Below, in pieces: positions 35,891 to 50,000 of a DNA stretch of 64,000 nucleotides (within the stretch, counting starts at the first letter, position 1; the number at the start of each line of letters is the position of its first letter). The translations under genes were made by a program, and so were the position numbers. The notes under the pieces were generated by a model that was not told the origin of the DNA, made no database searches, and was given only the letters and a program-made list of their open reading frames with translations. The DNA is from Hydractinia symbiolongicarpus (lineage: Eukaryota > Cnidaria > Hydrozoa > Anthoathecata > Hydractiniidae): contig NC_079876.1 in the NCBI RefSeq assembly GCF_029227915.1, positions 1,552,001 through 1,616,000 of the forward strand, read 5' to 3'.

Positions 35891-37394
35891 AAGAAAGTAC
35901 CCAGTGAGTAAACTCATTTCCCTAACGAATTTTTAAATTATTTTTCACCACTAAAACCCATGAGAGTTGTAGTATTTAAAAATACTTTCATTTTTGATGA
36001 GACGCTGAATAAAAGAAGTTTAATCGCCGGCAAACAAAAACCCGCGACTTCCCGTAAATCCCGCACTCGGCCCGTATAGTCAAAAGTATACAAAGAAAGT
36101 ACCCAGGGAGTAAACTCATTTCCCGAACGATTTTTTAAATTATTTTTTCACCACTAAAACGCATGAGACTTGTAGTTTTCAAAAATGTTTTTATTTTTGA
36201 TGAGACGCTAAATATAAGAAGTTTAATCGCCGGCAAACGAGAACCCTCCATTTCCCGTAAACCCCGGACTCCGCCCGCATAGACAAAAGTATACAAAGAA
36301 AGTGCCCGGGGTGTAAACTCATTTCCCGAACGATTTTTTAAATTATTATTTCACCACTAAAGCCCATGAGACTTGTAGTATTTAAAAATACTTTCATTTT
36401 TGATGAGACGCTGAATAAAAGAAGTTTAATCGCCGGCAAACAAAAACCCGCGACTTCCCGTAAATCCCGGACTCGGCCCGTATAGACAAAAGTATACAAA
36501 GAAAGTACCCAGGGAGTAAACTCATTTCCCGAACGATTTTTTAAATTATTTTTTCACCACTAAAACGCATGAGACTTGTAGTTTTCAAAAATGTTTTCAT
36601 TTTTGATGAGACGCTGAATAAAAGAAGTTTAATCGCCGGCAAACGAAAACCTGCGATTTCCCGTAAATCCCGGACTCGGCCCGTATAGTCAAAAGTATAC
36701 AAAGAAAGTACCCGGGGTGTAAACTCATTTCCCGAACGATTTTTTAAATTATTATTTCACCACTAAAGCCCATGAGACTTGTAGTTTTTAAAAATGTTTT
36801 CATTTTTGATGAGACGATTAATAAAAGAGGTTTAATCGCCGGCAAACGAAATCCCGCGATTTCCCGTTAATCCTGGACTCGGCCCGTATAGTCAAAAGTA
36901 TACAAAGAAAGTACCTAGGGAGTAAACTAATTTCCCAAACGATTTTTTAAATTATTATTTCACCACTAAAGCCCATGAGACTTGTAGTTTTTAAAAATGT
37001 TTTCATTTTTGATGAGACGCTGAATAAAAGAAGTTTAATCGCCGGCAAACGAAATCCCGCGATTTCCCGTAAATCCCGGACTCGGCCCGTATAGTCAAAA
37101 GTATACAAAGAAAGTACCCGGGGTGTAAACTCATTTCCCGAACGATTTTTTAAATTATTATTTCACCACTAAAACGCATGAGACTTTTAGTTTTCAGAAA
37201 TGTTTTCATTTTTGATGAGACGATTAATAAAAGAGGTTTAATCGCCGGCAAACGAAATCCCGCGATTTCCCGTTAATCCCGGGCTTGGCCCGTATAGTCG
37301 AATGTATACAAAGAAAGTAACCAGGAAGTAAACTCATTTCCCGAACGATTTTTTAAATTTTTTTTTCACCACTAAAACGCATGAGACTTGTAGT
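35891..37394 (+). repeat. Block shared with 47.1-48.7 kb (offset 11160 bp)
   Basis: The rare GAGAACCCTCC near 36239, GTTAATCCTGG near 36865 and GTACCTAGGG at 36911 recur at about 47399, 48025 and 48071. They occur once more one 11-mer later (about 49631, 50257, 50303). The left edge is a chimeric unit with AAACCCATGAGAGTTGTAGTATTT near 35955, lacking one T in its tail. Homology extends to about 37590. Confidence 0.8.
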
Positions 37395-40236
37395 TTTAAA
37401 AAATGTTTTCATTTTTGATGAGACGCTGAATAAAAGAAGTTTAATCGCCGGCAAACGAAAACCTGCGATTTCCCGTAAATCCCGGACTCGGCCCGTATAG
37501 TCAAAAGTATACAAAGAAAGTACCCAGGGAGTAAACTAATTTCCCAAACGATTTTTTAAATTATTATTTCACCACTAAAGCCCATGAGACTTGTAGTTTT
37601 TAAAAATGTTTTCATTTTTGATGAGACGCTGAATAAAAGAAGTTTAATCGCCGGCAAACGAAATCCCGCGATTTCCCGTAAATCCCGGACTCGGCCCGTA
37701 TAGTCAAAAGTATACAAAGAAAGTACCCGGGGTGTAAACTAATTTCCCGAACGATTTTTTAAATTATTATTTCACCACTAAAACGCATGAGACTTTTTGT
37801 TTTCAAAAATGTTTTCATTTTTGATGAGACGATTAATAAAAGAGGTTTAATCGCCGGCAAACGAAATCCCGCGATTTCCCGTTAATCCCGGGCTTGGCCC
37901 GTATAGTCGAATGTATACAAAGAAAGTAACCAGGAAGTAAACTCATTTCCCGAACGATTTTTTAAATTTTTTTTTCACCACTAAAACGCATGAGACTTGT
38001 AGTTTTAAAAAATGTTTTCATTTTTGATGAGACGCTGAATAAAAGAAGTTTAATCGCCGGCAAACGAAAACCTGCGATTTCCCGTAAATCCCGGACTCGG
38101 CCCGTATAGTCAAAAGTATATAAAGAAAGTACCCGGGGTGTAAACTCATTTCCCGAACGATTTTTTAAATTATTATTTCACCACTAAAGCCCATGAGACT
38201 TGTAGTTTTTAAAAATGTTTTCATTTTGGATGAGACGCTGAATAAAAGAAGTTTAATCGCCGGCAAACGAAAACCTGCGATTTCCCGTAAATCCCGGACT
38301 CGGCCCGTATAGTCAAAAGTATACAAAGAAAGTACCCAGGGAGTAAACTAATTTCCCAAACGATTTTTTAAATTATTATTTCACCACTAAAGCCCATGAG
38401 ACTTGTAGTTTTTAAAAATGTTTTCATTTTTGATGAGACGCTGAATAAAAGAAGTTTAATCGCCGGCAAACGAAATCCCGCGATTTCCCGTAAATCCCGG
38501 ACTCGGCCCGTATAGTCAAAAGTATACAAAGAAAGTACCCAGGGAGTAAACTCATTTCCCGAACGATTTTTTAAATTATTTTTTCACCACTAAAACGCAT
38601 GAGACTTGTAGTTTTCAAAAATGTTTTCATTTTTGATGAGACGCTGAATAAAAAAAGTTTAATCGCCGGCAAACGAAAACCTACGATTTCCCGAAAATCC
38701 CGGACTCGGCCCGTATAGTCAAAAGTATACAAAGAAAGTACCCAGGGAGTAAATTCATTTCCCAAACGTTTTTTTAAATTTATATTTTACCACTCAAGCC
38801 CATGAGACTTGTAGTTTTAAAAAATGTTTTCATTTTTGATGAGACGCTGAATAAAAGAAGTTTAATCGCCGGCAAACGAAAACCTGCGATTTCCCGTAAA
38901 TCCCGGACTCGGCCCGTATAGTCAAAAGTATACAAAGAAAGTACCCAGGGAGTAAACTAATTTCCCAAACGATTTTTTAAATTATTATTTCACCACTACA
39001 GCCCATGAGACTTGTAGTTTTTAAAAATGTTTTCATTTTTGATGAGACGCTGAATAAAAGAAGTTTAATCGCCGGCAAACGAAATCCCGCGATTTCCCGT
39101 AAATCCCGGACTCGGCCCGTATAGTCAAAAGTATACAAAGAAAGTACCCGGGGTGTAAACTCATTTCCCGAACGATTTTTTAAATTATTATTTCACCACT
39201 AAAACGCATGAGACTTTTTGTTTTCAAAAATGTTTTCATTTTTGATGAGACGATTAATAAAAGAGGTTTAATCGCCGGCAAACGAAATCCCGCGATTTCC
39301 CGTTAATCCCGGGCTTGGCCCGTATAGTCGAATGTATACAAAGAAAGTAACCAGGAAGTAAACTCATTTCCCGAACGATTTTTTAAATTTTTTTTTCACC
39401 ACTAAAACGCATGAGACTTGTAGTTTTAAAAAATGTTTTCATTTTTGATGAGACGCTGAATAAAAGAAGTTTAATCGCCGGCAAACGAAAACCTGCGATT
39501 TCCCGTAAATCCCGGACTCGGCCCGTATAGTCAAAAGTATATAAAGAAAGTACCCGGGGTGTAAACTCATTTCCCGAACGATTTTTTAAATTATTATTTC
39601 ACCACTAAAGCCCATGAGACTTGTAGTTTTTAAAAATGTTTTCATTTTGGATGAGACGCTGAATAAAAGAAGTTTAATCGCCGGCAAACGAAAACCTGCG
39701 ATTTCCCGTAAATCCCGGACTCGGCCCGTATAGTCAAAAGTATACAAAGAAAGTACCCAGGGAGTAAACTAATTTCCCAAACGATTTTTTAAATTATTAT
39801 TTCACCACTAAAGCCCATGAGACTTGTAGTTTTTAAAAATGTTTTCATTTTTGATGAGACGCTGAATAAAAGAAGTTTAATCGCCGGCAAACGAAATCCC
39901 GCGATTTCCCGTAAATCCCGGACTCGGCCCGTATAGTCAAAAGTATACAAAGAAAGTACCCAGGGAGTAAACTCATTTCCCGAACGATTTTTTAAATTAT
40001 TTTTTCACCACTAAAACGCATGAGACTTGTAGTTTTCAAAAATGTTTTCATTTTTGATGAGACGCTGAATAAAAAAAGTTTAATCGCCGGCAAACGAAAA
40101 CCTACGATTTCCCGAAAATCCCGGACTCGGCCCGTATAGTCAAAAGTATACAAAGAAAGTACCCAGGGAGTAAATTCATTTCCCAAACGTTTTTTTAAAT
40201 TTATATTTTACCACTCAAGCCCATGAGACTTGTAGT
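37395..40236 (+). repeat. Tandem heptamer duplication (2 x 1421 bp)
   Basis: The copies are about 37395-38815 and 38816-40236. GACTTTTTGTTTTC, GTATATAAAG, CATTTTGGATG, AATAAAAAAAGTTT and CCCGAAAATCCC all recur 1421 bases apart. The junction unit near 38790-38820 joins the TTACCACTCAAGCCCATGAG left part of one type to the GTTTTAAAAAATG of another. Very few differences were seen (for example CACTACAGCCC near 38997). Confidence 0.88.
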
Positions 40237-43200
40237 TTTTAAAAATGTTTTCATTTTTGATGAGACGCTGAATGAAAGAAGTTTAATCGCAGGCAAACGA
40301 AAACCCGCGATTTCCCGTAAATCCCGGTTTCGGCCCGTATAGTCAAAAGTATACAAGGAAAGTACCCAGTAAGTAAACTCATTTCCCTAAGGAATTTTTA
40401 AATTATTTTTTCACCACTAAAACGCATGAGACTTGTAGTTTTCAAAAATGTTTTCATTTTTGATGAGACGCTGAATAAAAGAAGTTTAATCGCCGGCAAA
40501 CGAAAACCTGCGATTTCCCGTAAATCCCGGACTCGGTCCGTATAGTCAAAAGTATACAAAGAAAGTACCCAGGGTGTAAACTCATTTCCCGAACGATTTT
40601 TTAAATTATTATTTCACCACTAAAGACCATGAGACTTGTAGTATTTAAAAATATTTTCATTTTTGATGAGACGCTGAATAAAAGAAGTTTTATCGCCGGC
40701 AAACGAAAACCCGCGACGTCCCGTAAATCCCGGACTCGGCCGTATAGTCAAAAGTATACAAAGAAAGTACCCAGGGAGTAAACTCATTTCCCGAACGATT
40801 TTTTAAATTATTTTTTCACCATTACAACGCATGAGACTTGACGTTTTCAAAAATGTTTTCATTTTTGATGAGACGCTGAATAAAAGAAGTTTAATCGCCG
40901 GCAAACGAAAACCTGCGATTTCCCGTGAATCCCGGACTCGGCCCGTATAGTCAAAAGTATACAAAGAAAGTACCCGGGGTGTAAACTCATTTCCCGGACG
41001 ATTTTTTAAATTATCATTTCACCACTAAAGCCCATGAGACTTGTAGTTTTTAAAAATGTTTTCATATTTGATGAGACGCTTAATAAAAGAAGTTTAATTG
41101 CCGGCAAACGAAAACCCGCGACTTCCCGTAAATCCCGGACTCGGCCCGTATAGTCAAAAGTATACAAAGAAAGTACCCAGGGAGTAAACTCATTTCCCGA
41201 ACGATTTTTTAAATTAAATTTCACCACTAAAACGCATGAGACTTGTAGTTTTCAGAAATGTTTTCATTTTTGATGAGACGCTTAATGAAAGTTGTTTAAT
41301 CGCCGGCAAACGAAAACCCGCGATTTCCCGTAAATCCCGGGCTTGGCCCGTATAGTCGAATGTATACAAAGAAAGTACCCTGTGAGTAAACTCATTTCCA
41401 GAACGATTTTTTAATTTAATTTTTCACCACTAAAACGCATGAGACTTGTAGTTTCCAAAAATATTTTCATTTTTGATGAGACGCTGAATAAAAGAAGTTT
41501 AATCGCCGGCAAACGAAAACCTGCGATTTCCCGTAAATCCCGGACTCGGCCCGTATAGTCAAAAGTATACAAAGAAAGTACCCGGGGTGTAAACTCATTT
41601 TCCGAACGATTTTTTAAATTATCATTTCACCACTAAAGCCCATGAGACTTGTAGTTTTTAAAAATGTTTTCATATTTGATGAGACGCTTAATAAAAGAAG
41701 TTTAATTGCCGGCAAACGAAAACCTGCGAGTTCCCGTAAATCCCGGACTCGGCCCGTATAGTCAAAAGTATACAAAGAAAGTACCCAGGGAGTAAACTAA
41801 TTTCCCAAACGATTTTTTAAATTATTATTTCACCACTAAAGCCCATGAGACTTGTAGTTTTTAAAAATGTTTTCATTTTTGATGAGACGCTGAATAAAAG
41901 AAGTTTAATCGCCGGCAAACGAAATCCCGCGATTTCCCGTAAATCCCGGACTCGGCCCGTATAGTCAAAAGTATACAAAGAAAGTACCCAGGGAGTAAAC
42001 TCATTTCCCGAACGATTTTTTAAATTATTTTTTCACCACTAAAACGCATGAGACTTGTAGTTTTCAGAAATATTTTCATTTTTGATGAGACGCTTAATGA
42101 AAGTGGTTTAATCGCCGGCAAACGAAAACCTGCGATTTCCCGTAAATCCCGGACTCAGCCCGTATAGTCAAAAGTATACAAAGAAAGTACCCAGGGTGTA
42201 AACTCATTTCTCGAACGATTTTTTAAATTATTTTTTCACCACTAAAACGCATGAGACTTGTAGTTTTCAAAAATGTTTTCATTTTTGATGAGACGCTGAA
42301 TAAAAGAAGTTTAATCGCCGGCAAACGAAAACCTACGATTTCCCGTAAATCCCGGACTCGGCCCGTATAGTCAAAAGTATACAAAGAAAGTACCCAGGGA
42401 GTAAATTCATTTCCCAAACGTTTTTTTAAATTTATATTTTACCACTCAAGCCCATGAGACTTGTAGTTTTTAAAAATGTTTTCATTTTTGATGAGACGCT
42501 GAATGAAAGAAGTTTAATCGCAGGCAAACGAAAACCCGCGATTTCCCGTAAATCCCGGTTTCGGCCCGTATAGTCAAAAGTATACAAGGAAAGTACCCAG
42601 TGAGTAAACTCATTTCCCTAAGGAATTTTTAAATTATTTTTTCACCACTAAAACGCATGAGACTTGTAGTTTTCAAAAATGTTTTCATTTTTGATGAGAC
42701 GCTGAATAAAAGAAGTTTAATCGCCGGCAAACGAAAACCTGCGATTTCCCGTAAATCCCGGACTCGGCCCGTATAGTCAAAAGTATACAAAGAAAGTACC
42801 CAGGGTGTAAACTCATTTCCCGAACGATTTTTTAAATTATTATTTCACCACTAAAGACCATGAGACTTGTAGTATTTAAAAATATTTTCATTTTTGATGA
42901 GACGCTGAATAAAAGAAGTTTTATCGCCGGCAAACGAAAACCCGCGACGTCCCGTAAATCCCGGACTCGGCCCGTATAGTCAAAAGTATACAAAGAAAGT
43001 ACCCAGGGAGTAAACTCATTTCCCGAACGATTTTTTAAATTATTTTTTCACCAATTCAACGCATGAGACTTGTAGTTTTCAAAAATGTTTTCATTTTTGA
43101 TGAGACGCTGAATGAAAGAAGTTTAATCGCCGGCAAACGAAAACCTGCGATTTCCCGTAAATCCCGGACTCGGCCCGTATAGTCAAAAGTATACAAAGAA

Positions 43201-44025
43201 AGTACCCGGGGTGTAAAATCATTTCCCGAACTTTTTTTTAAATTATCATTTCACCACTAAAGCCCATGAGACTTGTAGTTTTTAAAAATGTTTTCATATT
43301 TGATGAGACGCTTAATAAAAGAAGTTTAATTGCCGGCAAACGAAAACCCGCGACTTCCCGTAAATCCCGGACTCGGCCCGTATAGTCAAAAGTATACAAA
43401 GAAAGTACCCAGGGAGTAAACTCATTTCCCGAACGATTTTTTAAATTAAATTTCACCACTAAAACGCATGAGACTTGTAGTTTTCAGAAATGTTTTCATT
43501 TTTGATGAGACGCTTAATGAAAGTTGTTTAATCGCCGGCAAACGAAAACCCGCGATTTCCCGTAAATCCCGGGCTTGGCCCGTATAGTCGAATGTATACA
43601 AAGAAAGTACCCTTTGAGTAAACTCATTTCCAGAACGATTTTTTAATTTATTTTTTCACCACTAAAACGCATGAGACTTGTAGTTTCCAAAAATGTTTTC
43701 ATTTTTGATGAGACGCTGAATAAAACAAGTTTAATCGCCGGCAAACGAAAACCTGCGATTTCCCGTAAATCCCGGACTCGGCCCGTATAGTCAAAAGTAT
43801 ACAAAGAAAGTACCCGGGGTGTAAACTCATTTCCCGAACGATTTTTTAAATTATCATTTCACCACTAAAGCCCATGAGACTTGTAGTTTTTAAAAATGTT
43901 TTCATATTTGATGAGACGCTTAATAAAAGAAGTTTAATTGCCGGCAAACGAAAACCCGCGACTTCCCGCAAATCCCGGACTCGGCCCGTATAGTCAAAAG
44001 TATACAAAGAAAGTACCCAGGGAGT
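39990..44025 (+). repeat. Nine-unit segment repeated at 11-unit spacing
   Basis: About 39990-41790 matches about 42222-44025 at an offset of 2231-2233 bases. Both hold, in order, the AATTCATTTCCCAAACG unit, the GCAGGC / GGTTTCGG unit, an ACGCATGAG unit, the AAGACCATGAG unit, an ACCATTACAACG or ACCAATTCAACG unit, the TTTTCATATTTG unit, the TTAATGAAAGTTG unit, a GTTTCCAAAAAT unit and a second TTTTCATATTTG unit. The two intervening units (41.8-42.2 kb) belong to the CAGAAATATTTTC pair. A base was lost at 40740 (CTCGGCCGTATAG). Confidence 0.8.
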
Positions 44026-45020
44026 AAATTTATTTCCCAAACGTTTTTTTAAATTTATATTTTACCACTCAAGCCCATGAGACTTGTAGTTTTTAAAAAT
44101 GTTTTCATTTTTGATGAGACGCTGAATAAAAGAAGTTTAATCGCAGGCAAACGAAAACCCGCGATTTCCCGTAAATCCCGGTTTCGGCCCGTATAGTCAA
44201 AAGTATACAAGGAAAGTACCCAGTGAGTAAACTCATTTCCCTAAGGAATTTTTAAATTATTTTTTCACCACTAAAACGCATGAGACTTGTAGTTTTCCAA
44301 AATGTTTTCATTTTTGATGAGACGCTGAATAAAAGAAGTTTAATCGCCGGCAAACGCAAACCTGCGATTTCCCGTAAATCCCGGACTCGGCCCGTATAGT
44401 CAAAAGTATACAAAGAAAGTACCCAGGGTGTAAACTCATTTCCCGAACGATTTTTTAAATTATTATTTCACCACTAAAGCCCATGAGACTTGTAGTATTT
44501 AAAAATATTTTTATTTTTGATGAGACGCTGAATAAAAGAAGTTTTATCGCAGGCAAACGAAAACCCGCGACGTCCCGTAAATCCCGGACTCGGCCCGTAT
44601 AGTCAAAAGTATACAAAGAAAGTACCCAGGGAGTAAACCCATTTCCCGAACGATTTTTTAAATTATTTTTTCACCACTAAAACGCATGAGACTTGTAGTT
44701 TTCAAAAATGTTTTCATTTTTGATGAGACGCTGAATAAAAGAAGTTTAATCGCCGGCAAACGAAAACCTGCGATTTCCCGTAAATCCCGGACTCGGCCCG
44801 TATAGTCAAAAGTATACAAAGAAAGTACCCGGGGTGTAAACTCATTTCCCGAACGATTTTTTAAATTATTATTTCACCACTAAAGCCCATGAGACTTGTA
44901 GTTTTTAAAAATGTTTTCATATTTGATGAGACGCTTAATAAAAGAAGTTTAATTGCCGGCAAACGAAAACCCGCGACTTCACGTAAATCCCGGACTCGGC
45001 CCGTATAGTCAAAAGTATAC
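41786..45020 (+). repeat. About 3.2-kb block, copy 2 (partner at 32.7-35.9 kb)
   Basis: This is the right-hand member of the pair offset by 9131 bases. It carries the same unit order, including GTTTTCCAAAATG at 44292 and AAACGCAAACC near 44352. It overlaps the second copy of the 11-unit-spaced segment above, so the exchange events are layered. Its right end continues as CCAGGGAGTAAACTC where copy 1 switches to CCAGTGAG. Confidence 0.8.
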
Positions 45021-47095
45021 AAAGAAAGTACCCAGGGAGTAAACTCATTTCCCGAACGATTTTTTAAATTATTTTTTTACCACTAAAACGCATGAGACTT
45101 GTAGTTTTCAAAAATGTTTTCATTTTTGATGAGACGCTGAATAAATGAAGTTTAACCGCCGGCAAACGAAAACCTGCGATTTCCCGTAAATCCCGGACTC
45201 GGCCCGTATAGTCAAAAGTATACAAAGAAAGTACCCGGGGTGTAAACTCATTTCCCGAACGATTTTTTAAATTATTATTTCACCACTAAAGCCCATGAGA
45301 CTTGTAGTTTTTAAAAATGTTTTCATATTTGATGAGACGCTTAATAAAAGAAGTTTAATTGCCGGCAAACGAAAACCCGCGACTTCCCGTAAATCCCGGA
45401 CTCGGCCCGTATAGTCAAAAGTATACAAAGAAAGTACCCAGTGAGTAAACTCATTTCCCTAACGAATTTTTAAATTATTTTTCACCACTAAAACGCATGA
45501 GAGTTGTAGTTTTTAAAAATGTTTTCATTTTTGATGAGACGCTGAATAAAAGAAGTTTAATCGCCTGCAAACGAAAACCTGCGATTTTCCGTAAATCCCG
45601 GACTCGGCCCGTATAGTCAAAAGTATACAAAGAAAGTACCCAGGGAGTAAACTCATTTCCCAAACGATTTTTTAAATTATTGTTTCACCACTAAAGCTCA
45701 TGAGACTTGTAGTTTTCAAAAATGTTTTCATTTTTGATGAGACGCTAAATAAAAGAAGTTTAATCGCCGGCAAACGAAAACCCGCCATTTCCCGTAAGCC
45801 CCGGACTCGGCCCGCATAGTCAAAAGTATACAAAGAAAGTACCCAGGGTGTAAACTCATTTCCCGAACGATTTTTTAAATTATTTTTTCACCACTAAAAC
45901 GCATGAGACTTGTAGTTTTCAAAAATGTTTTCATTTTTGATGAGACGCTGAATAAAAGAAGTTTAATCGCCGGCAAACGAAAACCTGCGATTTCCCGTAA
46001 ATCCCGGACTCGGCCCGTATAGTCAAAAGTATACAAAGAAAGTACCCGGGGTGTAAACTCATTTCCCGAACGATTTTTTAAATTATTATTTCACCACTAA
46101 AGCCCATGAGACTTGTAGTTTTTAAAAATGTTTTCATATTTGATGAGACGCTTAATAAAAGAAGTTTAATTGCCGGCAAACGAAAACCCGCGACTTCACG
46201 TAAATCCCGGACTCGGCCCGTATAGTCAAAAGTATACAAAGAAAGTACCCAGGGAGTAAACTCATTTCCCGAACGATTTTTTAAATTATTTTTTTACCAC
46301 TAAAACGCATGAGACTTGTAGTTTTCAAAAATGTTTTCATTTTTGATGAGACGCTGAATAAATGAAGTTTAATCGCCGGCAAACGAAAACCTGCGATTTC
46401 CCGTAAATCCCGGACTCGGCCCGTATAGTCAAAAGTATACAAAGAAAGTACCCGGGGTGTAAACTCATTTCCCGAACGATTTTTTAAATTATTATTTCAC
46501 CACTAAAGCCCATGAGACTTGTAGTTTTTAAAAATGTTTTCATATTTGATGAGACGCTTAATAAAAGAAGTTTAATTGCCGGCAAACGAAAACCCGCGAC
46601 TTCCCGTAAATCCCGGACTCGGCCCGTATAGTCAAAAGTATACAAAGAAAGTACCCAGTGAGTAAACTCATTTCCCTAACGAATTTTTAAATTATTTTTC
46701 ACCACTAAAACGCATGAGAGTTGTAGTTTTCAAAAATGTTTTCATTTTTGATGAGACGCTGAATAAAAGAAGTTTAATCGCCAGCAAACGAAAACCTGCG
46801 ATTTTCCGTAAGTCCCGGACTCGGCCCGTATAGTCAAAAGTATACAAAGAAAGTACCCAGGGAGTAAACTCATTTCCCAAACGATTTTTTAAATTATTGT
46901 TTCACCACTAAAGCTCATGAGACTTGTAGTTTTCAAAAATGTTTTCATTTTTGATGAGACGCTAAATAAAAGAAGTTTAATCGCCGGCAAACGAAAACCC
47001 GCCATTTCCCGTAAGCCCCGGACTCGGCCCGCATAGTCAAAAGTATACAAAGAAAGTACCCAGGGTGTAAACTCATTTCCCGAACGATTTTTTAA
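44660..47095 (+). repeat. Tandem hexamer duplication (offset 1217 bp)
   Basis: GACTTCACGTAAATC near 44977, AATAAATGAAG near 45140, CATGAGAGTTG near 45496 and AAAGCTCATGAG near 45695 all recur 1217 bases later. The shift is six monomers less one base, the lost base being in the ATTATTTTTCACC tail. Differences include TTTAACCGCC against TTTAATCGCC and CGCCTGC against CGCCAGC. Confidence 0.85.
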
Positions 47096-50000
47096 ATTAT
47101 TATTTCACCACTAAAACCCATGAGACTTGTAGTATTTAAAAATACTTTCATTTTTGATGAGACGCTGAATAAAAGAAGTTTAATCGCCGGCAAACAAAAA
47201 CCCGCGACTTCCCGTAAATCCCGGACTCGGCCCGTATAGTCAAAAGTATACAAAGAAAGTACCCAGGGAGTAAACTCATTTCCCGAACGATTTTTTAAAT
47301 TATTTTTTCACCACTAAAACGCATGAGACTTGTAGTTTTCAAAAATGTTTTTATTTTTGATGAGACGCTAAATATAAGAAGTTTAATCGCCGGCAAACGA
47401 GAACCCTCCATTTCCCGTAAACCCCGGACTCCGCCCGCATAGTCAAAAGTATACAAAGAAAGTACCCGGGGTGTAAACTCATTTCCCGAACGATTTTTTA
47501 AATTATTATTTCACCACTAAAGCCCATGAGACTTGTAGTATTTAAAAATACTTTCATTTTTGATGAGACGCTGAATAAAAGAAGTTTAATCGCCGGCAAA
47601 CAAAAACCCGCGACTTCCCGTAAATCCCGGACTCGGCTCGTATAGACAAAAGTATACAAAGAAAGTACCCAGGGAGTAAACTCATTTCCCGAACGATTTT
47701 TTAAATTATTTTTTCACCACTAAAACGCATGAGACTTGTAGTTTTCAAAAATGTTTTCATTTTTGATGAGACGCTGAATAAAAGAAGTTTAATCGCCGGC
47801 AAACGAAAACCTGCGATTTCCCGTAAATCCCGGACTCGGCCCGTATAGTCAAAAGTATACAAAGAAAGTACCCGGGGTGTAAACTCATTTCCCGAACGAT
47901 TTTTTAAATTATTATTTCACCACTAAAGCCCATGAGACTTGTAGTTTTTAAAAATGTTTTCATTTTTGATGAGACGATTAATAACAGAGGTTTAATCGCC
48001 GGCAAACGAAATCCCGCGATTTCCCGTTAATCCTGGACTCGGCCCGTATAGTCAAAAGTATACAAAGAAAGTACCTAGGGAGTAAACTAATTTCCCAAAC
48101 GATTTTTTAAATTATTATTTCACCACTAAAGCCCATGAGACTTGTAGTTTTTAAAAATGTTTTCATTTTTGATGAGACGCTGAATAAAAGAAGTTTAATC
48201 GCCGGCAAACGAAATCCCGCGATTTCCCGTAAATCCCGGACTCGGCCCGTATAGTCAAAAGTATACAAAGAAAGTACCCGGGGTGTAAACTCATTTCCCG
48301 AACGATTTTTTAAATTATTATTTCACCACTAAAATGCATGAGACTTTTAGTTTTCAGAAATGTTTTCATTTTTGATGAGACGATTAATAAAAGAGGTTTA
48401 ATCGCCGGCAAACGAAATCCCGCGATTTCCCGTTAATCCCGGGCTTGGCCCGTATAGTCGAATGTATACAAAGAAAGTAACCAGGAAGTAAACTCATTTC
48501 CCGAACGATTTTTTAAATTTTTTTTTCACCACTAAAACGCATGAGACTTGTAGTTTTAAAAAATGTTTTCATTTTTGATGAGACGCTGAATAAAAGAAGT
48601 TTAATCGCCGGCAAACGAAAACCTGCGATTTCCCGTAAATCCCGGACTCGGCCCGTATAGTCAAAAGTATACAAAGAAAGTACCCAGGGAGTAAACTAAT
48701 TTCCCAAACGATTTTTTAAATTATTATTTCACCACTAAAGCCCATGAGACTTGTAGTTTTTAAAAATGTTTTCATATTTGATGAGACGCTTAATAAAAGA
48801 AGTTTAATTGCCGGCAAACGAAAACCCGCGACTTCCCGTAAATCCCGGACTCGGCCCGTATAGTCAAAAGTATACAAAGAAAGTACCCAGTGAGTAAACT
48901 CATTTCCCTAACGAATTTTTAAATTATTTTTCACCACTAAAACGCATGAGAGTTGTAGTTTTCAAAAATGTTTTCATTTTTGATGAGACGCTGAATAAAA
49001 GAAGTTTAATCGCCTGCAAACGAAAACCTGCGATTTTCCGTAAATCCCGGACTCGGCCCGTATAGTCAAAAGTATACAAAGAAAGTACCCAGGGAGTAAA
49101 CTCATTTCCCAAACGATTTTTTAAATTATTGTTTCACCACTAAAGCTCATGAGACTTGTAGTTTTCAAAAATGTTTTCATTTTTGATGAGACGCTAAATA
49201 AAAGAAGTTTAATCGCCGGCAAACGAAAACCCGCCATTTCCCGTAAGCCCCGGACTCGGCCCGCATAGTCAAAAGTATACAAAGAAAGTACCCAGGGTGT
49301 AAACTCATTTCCCGAACGATTTTTTAAATTATTATTTCACCACTAAAACCCATGAGACTTGTAGTATTTAAAAATACTTTCATTTTTGATGAGACGCTGA
49401 ATAAAAGAAGTTTAATCGCCGGCAAACAAAAACCCGCGACTTCCCGTAAATCCCGGACTCGGCCCGTATAGTCAAAAGTATACAAAGAAAGTACCCAGGG
49501 AGTAAACTCATTTCCCGAACGATTTTTTAAATTATTTTTTCACCACTAAAACGCATGAGACTTGTAGTTTTCAAAAATGTTTTTATTTTTGATGAGACGC
49601 TAAATATAAGAAGTTTAATCGCCGGCAAACGAGAACCCTCCATTTCCCGTAAACCCCGGACTCCGCCCGCATAGTCAAAAGTATACAAAGAAAGTACCCG
49701 GGGTGTAAACTCATTTCCCGAACGATTTTTTAAATTATTATTTCACCACTAAAGCCCATGAGACTTGTAGTATTTAAAAATACTTTCATTTTTGATGAGA
49801 CGCTGAATAAAAGAAGTTTAATCGCCGGCAAACAAAAACCCGCGACTTCCCGTAAATCCCGGACTCGGCCCGTATAGACAAAAGTATACAAAGAAAGTAC
49901 CCAGGGAGTAAACTCATTTCCCGAACGATTTTTTAAATTATTTTTTCACCACTAAAACGCATGATACTTGTAGTTTTCAAAAATGTTTTCATTTTTGATG

